Shown: positions 41,628 to 43,799 of the stretch, piece after piece
How the letters are laid out: each line of letters opens with the position of its first letter
Numbering within the stretch: the first letter of the stretch is position 1
Notes under the pieces: model-generated
What the model saw: the letters and a program-made list of their open reading frames with translations, nothing else
What the model was told of the DNA's origin: nothing
Database searches by the model: none
Assembly (NCBI GenBank): GCA_945902215.1
Contig: CAMDML010000020.1
Span: forward strand, 1 to 43,799
Length of the DNA: 43,799 nucleotides
Direction of reading: 5' to 3'
Source: Klebsiella pneumoniae
GTDB taxonomy: Bacteria; Pseudomonadota; Gammaproteobacteria; Pseudomonadales; Pseudohongiellaceae
Translations under genes and position numbers: made by a program

Positions 41628-43799
41628 GCCAGAATCTCGCGCAACTGCTGCGCCGCCAGTTCAAACGAGAAACAGCGATCAATGTTGGCGAGACCTGCGT
41701 CTGACAGTTTCAACCAGAGTTGCTCGTCGTCGTAAGCCAGCACGATCAGGTTGGTGAAATCTTCAGGATCGTCAGCGATTAGCACATCCAATCCATGTAC
41801 CAGACCCATGCCTTCAGCAGCAACTGTCGAGGCAATCACCGGCACGCCGTATACCATGCTGGAGTTGATCTTGCCTTTCACTCCCGCACCGTAACGCAGC
41901 GGCGCAATCGAGAGTCGAATGTGGTTGAACAGCGGGGCGATATCCTCGACGAAGCCCGTGAACTCAATGTGGCTACTGCCCTTGGCCAGCAGGCTCTTCG
42001 GAGCGCAGCCACCGACAATTTTCAGTTTCAGATCCGGCTTGCGCCTATGGAGCAGAGGGAAAATCGTGTCGATGAACCAGTGCATCGCATCTGCGTTCGG
42101 GGGATGTTCAAAACTGCCAATAAACAGGATGTCGCGGCGTTCGCCATACGGAACTTGCCGACCCTGGGCAGCATGGATGTTGGACAGGAGTGCAATCGTC
42201 ACATCCGGCGCTTCCTTGCGAAACAGCTCAATTTCAACCGGGCTTACCAGCAGGGTCTTGTGCGCTTTGCGGGCAATGCCCAGCTCCTGCACTTTGCGCA
42301 GGGTTGCGGCTTCCATCATCGCTTTGTTGCTGGTCAGCACAGCCTGCCGCTGCTCACGCAGAAAATGCAGGTCTACGGTATCAAATAGAATACGCGCCTG
42401 CGGACAAAACTGCGCCGCCGCGTCGATATATTTCTCGGCATAGTCGGCACGGCTCAATAGCACGACCTGATACTGCGCGCCAAAATGCTCCAGATGCGCA
42501 TGGATGCTGCCGAGGTACGGCGCGTAGAGACACTCGATACCAAGCCCCTGCAACAAGGGTGTGTACTTTTCATGATAGTACAAGTTGTCCGGGATGAAGC
42601 ACACCTTGTACCCAAGCTGCTGGAAGATCTTCAGCAGATTGAACATGCGCAGTGCGCCGGAGTCGTGATCGGGCATCAGTACGCGTGAGTCGACCACCAA
42701 AACGCGCTTGCTGACATGCCGCTCTTTTTCGTAATGCGGCAAGCGGCCGTTGGGGCGATGCGTCTTCAGCGTGTCTTCCCAGCGCGTAAAAAACAAACCG
42801 TGGTTGATCTGCTGGTAGGCTTTCACGCCGCCGGAGATGTCAGTACCGTTACTGACTCCTTCGAAATGAATCACGCGCGCACGTGGCTGGTAGTACACCT
42901 TCTTGCCGGCAGCGCGCACTTTGAAAGCCAGATCAGTATCTTCGTAGTAGGCCGGCGCGTAATGTTTGTCGAACATGCCGAGCGCAATGAAGTCGGCACG
43001 CGGCAACATCAGACAGGCGCCAGAGCAGTAATCCACCTGACGGGCATAGGAATACTCAGGCTTATTGGGGTCGTCGTTGCGTCCGAAGTTCCAGGCTGAG
43101 CCATCGCGCCAAACAATGCCGCCGGCTTCCTGCAAGGTGCCGTCGGGATACAGCAGTTTGGCGCCGACCATGCCGCAGTCCGGAAAATCGCGGAAAGTAT
43201 TCAGCAGTGCTTCCAGCCAGCCGGCTTGCGGCTCGGTGTCGTTGTTGAACAGCAAGAGGTAATCACCACGCGCGGCACTGGCTCCATTGTTGCATGAATG
43301 GATGAAGCCGCCGTTGCGTTCGTTGCGAAGCACGGTGATGCCAGACATGGTGCTGAGCAGCTTCTGCGTGTCGTCAGTGGAGCAGTCGTCGACGACGATA
43401 ACTTCATACGTTGGGCCGCTGCTGTTGGCCAGAATAGATTTGAGGCAGTGGAAGGTGAATTCGGATTTATTGAATACCGGGATCACGATGCTGATCAGCG
43501 GCTTGGCGTGCTGCGGAAATGCCAGAGCATGAAATCCGGCATGCGCTGGGAGCTGTACTTTCACCCGAGGCAGTTTGGACGCGCTGCGGAAAAAGCGGGT
43601 GTGGATACGTCTGGCTAGGGATACGAACCCTTCGGTTTCCAACAATAGCCACACCTTGGTCATCAAGCGCAGGGGCTTGGTGAGTTTCCAGCTGCGGCTG
43701 TTAAAAATGATTTGCAGTTCGTTACGCAGTGCCACCGCAGTGGCTTGCTCTGCCTGCGCCTGGGCGCGAGACTGTGCCAGGGTATTTTCTGTTTTCAGC
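41624..43799 (-). CDS. two-domain glycosyltransferase (GT2 plus GT4-like), 5' end outside window
   Basis: The frame is open to the right edge, so at least 724 residues are present. An Ala/Gln-rich coiled coil (SRAQAQAEQATAVA) and the motif NSRSWKLTKPLR precede a GT-A domain with SIVIPVFNKSEFTFHCLKSIL, VVDDCSTDDT and LLFNNDTEP. The C-terminal half is a GT-B-like transferase: ILFIGSFEHPPNADAMHWF, KIVGG and SIAPLRYGAGVKGKI, then YGVPVIAST. Such fused enzymes build O-antigen, capsule or glycan chains from nucleotide sugars. Its stop shares TTAA with the stop of the convergent ChpA-like gene. Confidence 0.9.
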   Translation of the reverse strand, partial: LKTENTLAQSRAQAQAEQATAVALRNELQIIFNSRSWKLTKPLRLMTKVWLLLETEGFVSLARRIHTRFFRSASKLPRVKVQLPAHAGFHALAFPQHAKPLISIVIPVFNKSEFTFHCLKSILANSSGPTYEVIVVDDCSTDDTQKLLSTMSGITVLRNERNGGFIHSCNNGASAARGDYLLLFNNDTEPQAGWLEALLNTFRDFPDCGMVGAKLLYPDGTLQEAGGIVWRDGSAWNFGRNDDPNKPEYSYARQVDYCSGACLMLPRADFIALGMFDKHYAPAYYEDTDLAFKVRAAGKKVYYQPRARVIHFEGVSNGTDISGGVKAYQQINHGLFFTRWEDTLKTHRPNGRLPHYEKERHVSKRVLVVDSRVLMPDHDSGALRMFNLLKIFQQLGYKVCFIPDNLYYHEKYTPLLQGLGIECLYAPYLGSIHAHLEHFGAQYQVVLLSRADYAEKYIDAAAQFCPQARILFDTVDLHFLREQRQAVLTSNKAMMEAATLRKVQELGIARKAHKTLLVSPVEIELFRKEAPDVTIALLSNIHAAQGRQVPYGERRDILFIGSFEHPPNADAMHWFIDTIFPLLHRRKPDLKLKIVGGCAPKSLLAKGSSHIEFTGFVEDIAPLFNHIRLSIAPLRYGAGVKGKINSSMVYGVPVIASTVAAEGMGLVHGLDVLIADDPEDFTNLIVLAYDDEQLWLKLSDAGLANIDRCFSFELAAQQLREILA

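Overview
The window looks like chromosome of a gammaproteobacterium, of a Pseudomonas/Cellvibrio/Halieaceae-like lineage. The main argument is gene order. yggS-proC-yggT-metX-metW-DUF4426-rdgB-hemW lies divergent to pilT, and ruvX-yqgE-tonB-gshB lies divergent to receiver (PilG/PilH-like) genes. Both blocks follow the order I know from Pseudomonas aeruginosa. Here pilU and pyrRBC are missing and dbpA sits between the blocks. I see no tRNA, rRNA, CRISPR array, insertion sequence or prophage.

Layout. 1-12.3 kb holds metabolic and housekeeping genes: the tail of an unidentified gene, an aromatic-ring FAD monooxygenase, a cupin, a TauE/SafE exporter, rlmJ, a MASE1-GGDEF diguanylate cyclase, ilvD, a secreted tannase-family esterase, argA and argE. 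12.3-13.8 kb holds a membrane protein with a HEYGH zinc-protease-like motif, a pterin dehydratase and a hotdog thioesterase. 13.8-19.8 kb is a transport region: a TonB-dependent receptor, an Fnr/Anr oxygen sensor, an orphan LigA-domain protein and a BtuF/BtuC/BtuD-type ABC importer. A near-consensus FNR box, correctly spaced from a -10 box, lies in front of the LigA-importer operon. 20-25.4 kb holds a lipoprotein, a PhzF-like isomerase, and a large TonB receptor directly followed by a beta-propeller phytase, which together suggest phytate use. 25.4-31.8 kb is the tightly overlapping hemW-to-yggS operon. 31.9-38.4 kb holds pilT, dbpA, ruvX, yqgE, a gene-poor 780-bp stretch, a cold-shock gene, a TonB-like protein and gshB. 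38.7-41.6 kb is a three-gene operon of degenerate signalling proteins, followed by a two-domain glycosyltransferase that runs off the right edge.

Two things stand out. First, the operon at 38742-41627 occupies the pil-chp position next to gshB but encodes two receivers with substituted active-site residues (Lys to Arg in both, phospho-Asp to Glu in one) and a large ChpA-like protein whose histidine-phosphotransfer and ATP-binding motifs look lost. It may be a phosphorylation-independent derivative of the twitching chemosensory system. Second, palindromes beginning GGGGACAG or GGGGTCAG fill at least three co-directional gene junctions (rdgB/hemW, yggS/proC, ruvX/dbpA). In each they supply the upstream gene's last codons or stop and abut the next gene's start, so this repeat family has rewritten gene ends inside conserved operons.

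All calls rest on reading the sequence and on remembered family features. No database search was run.
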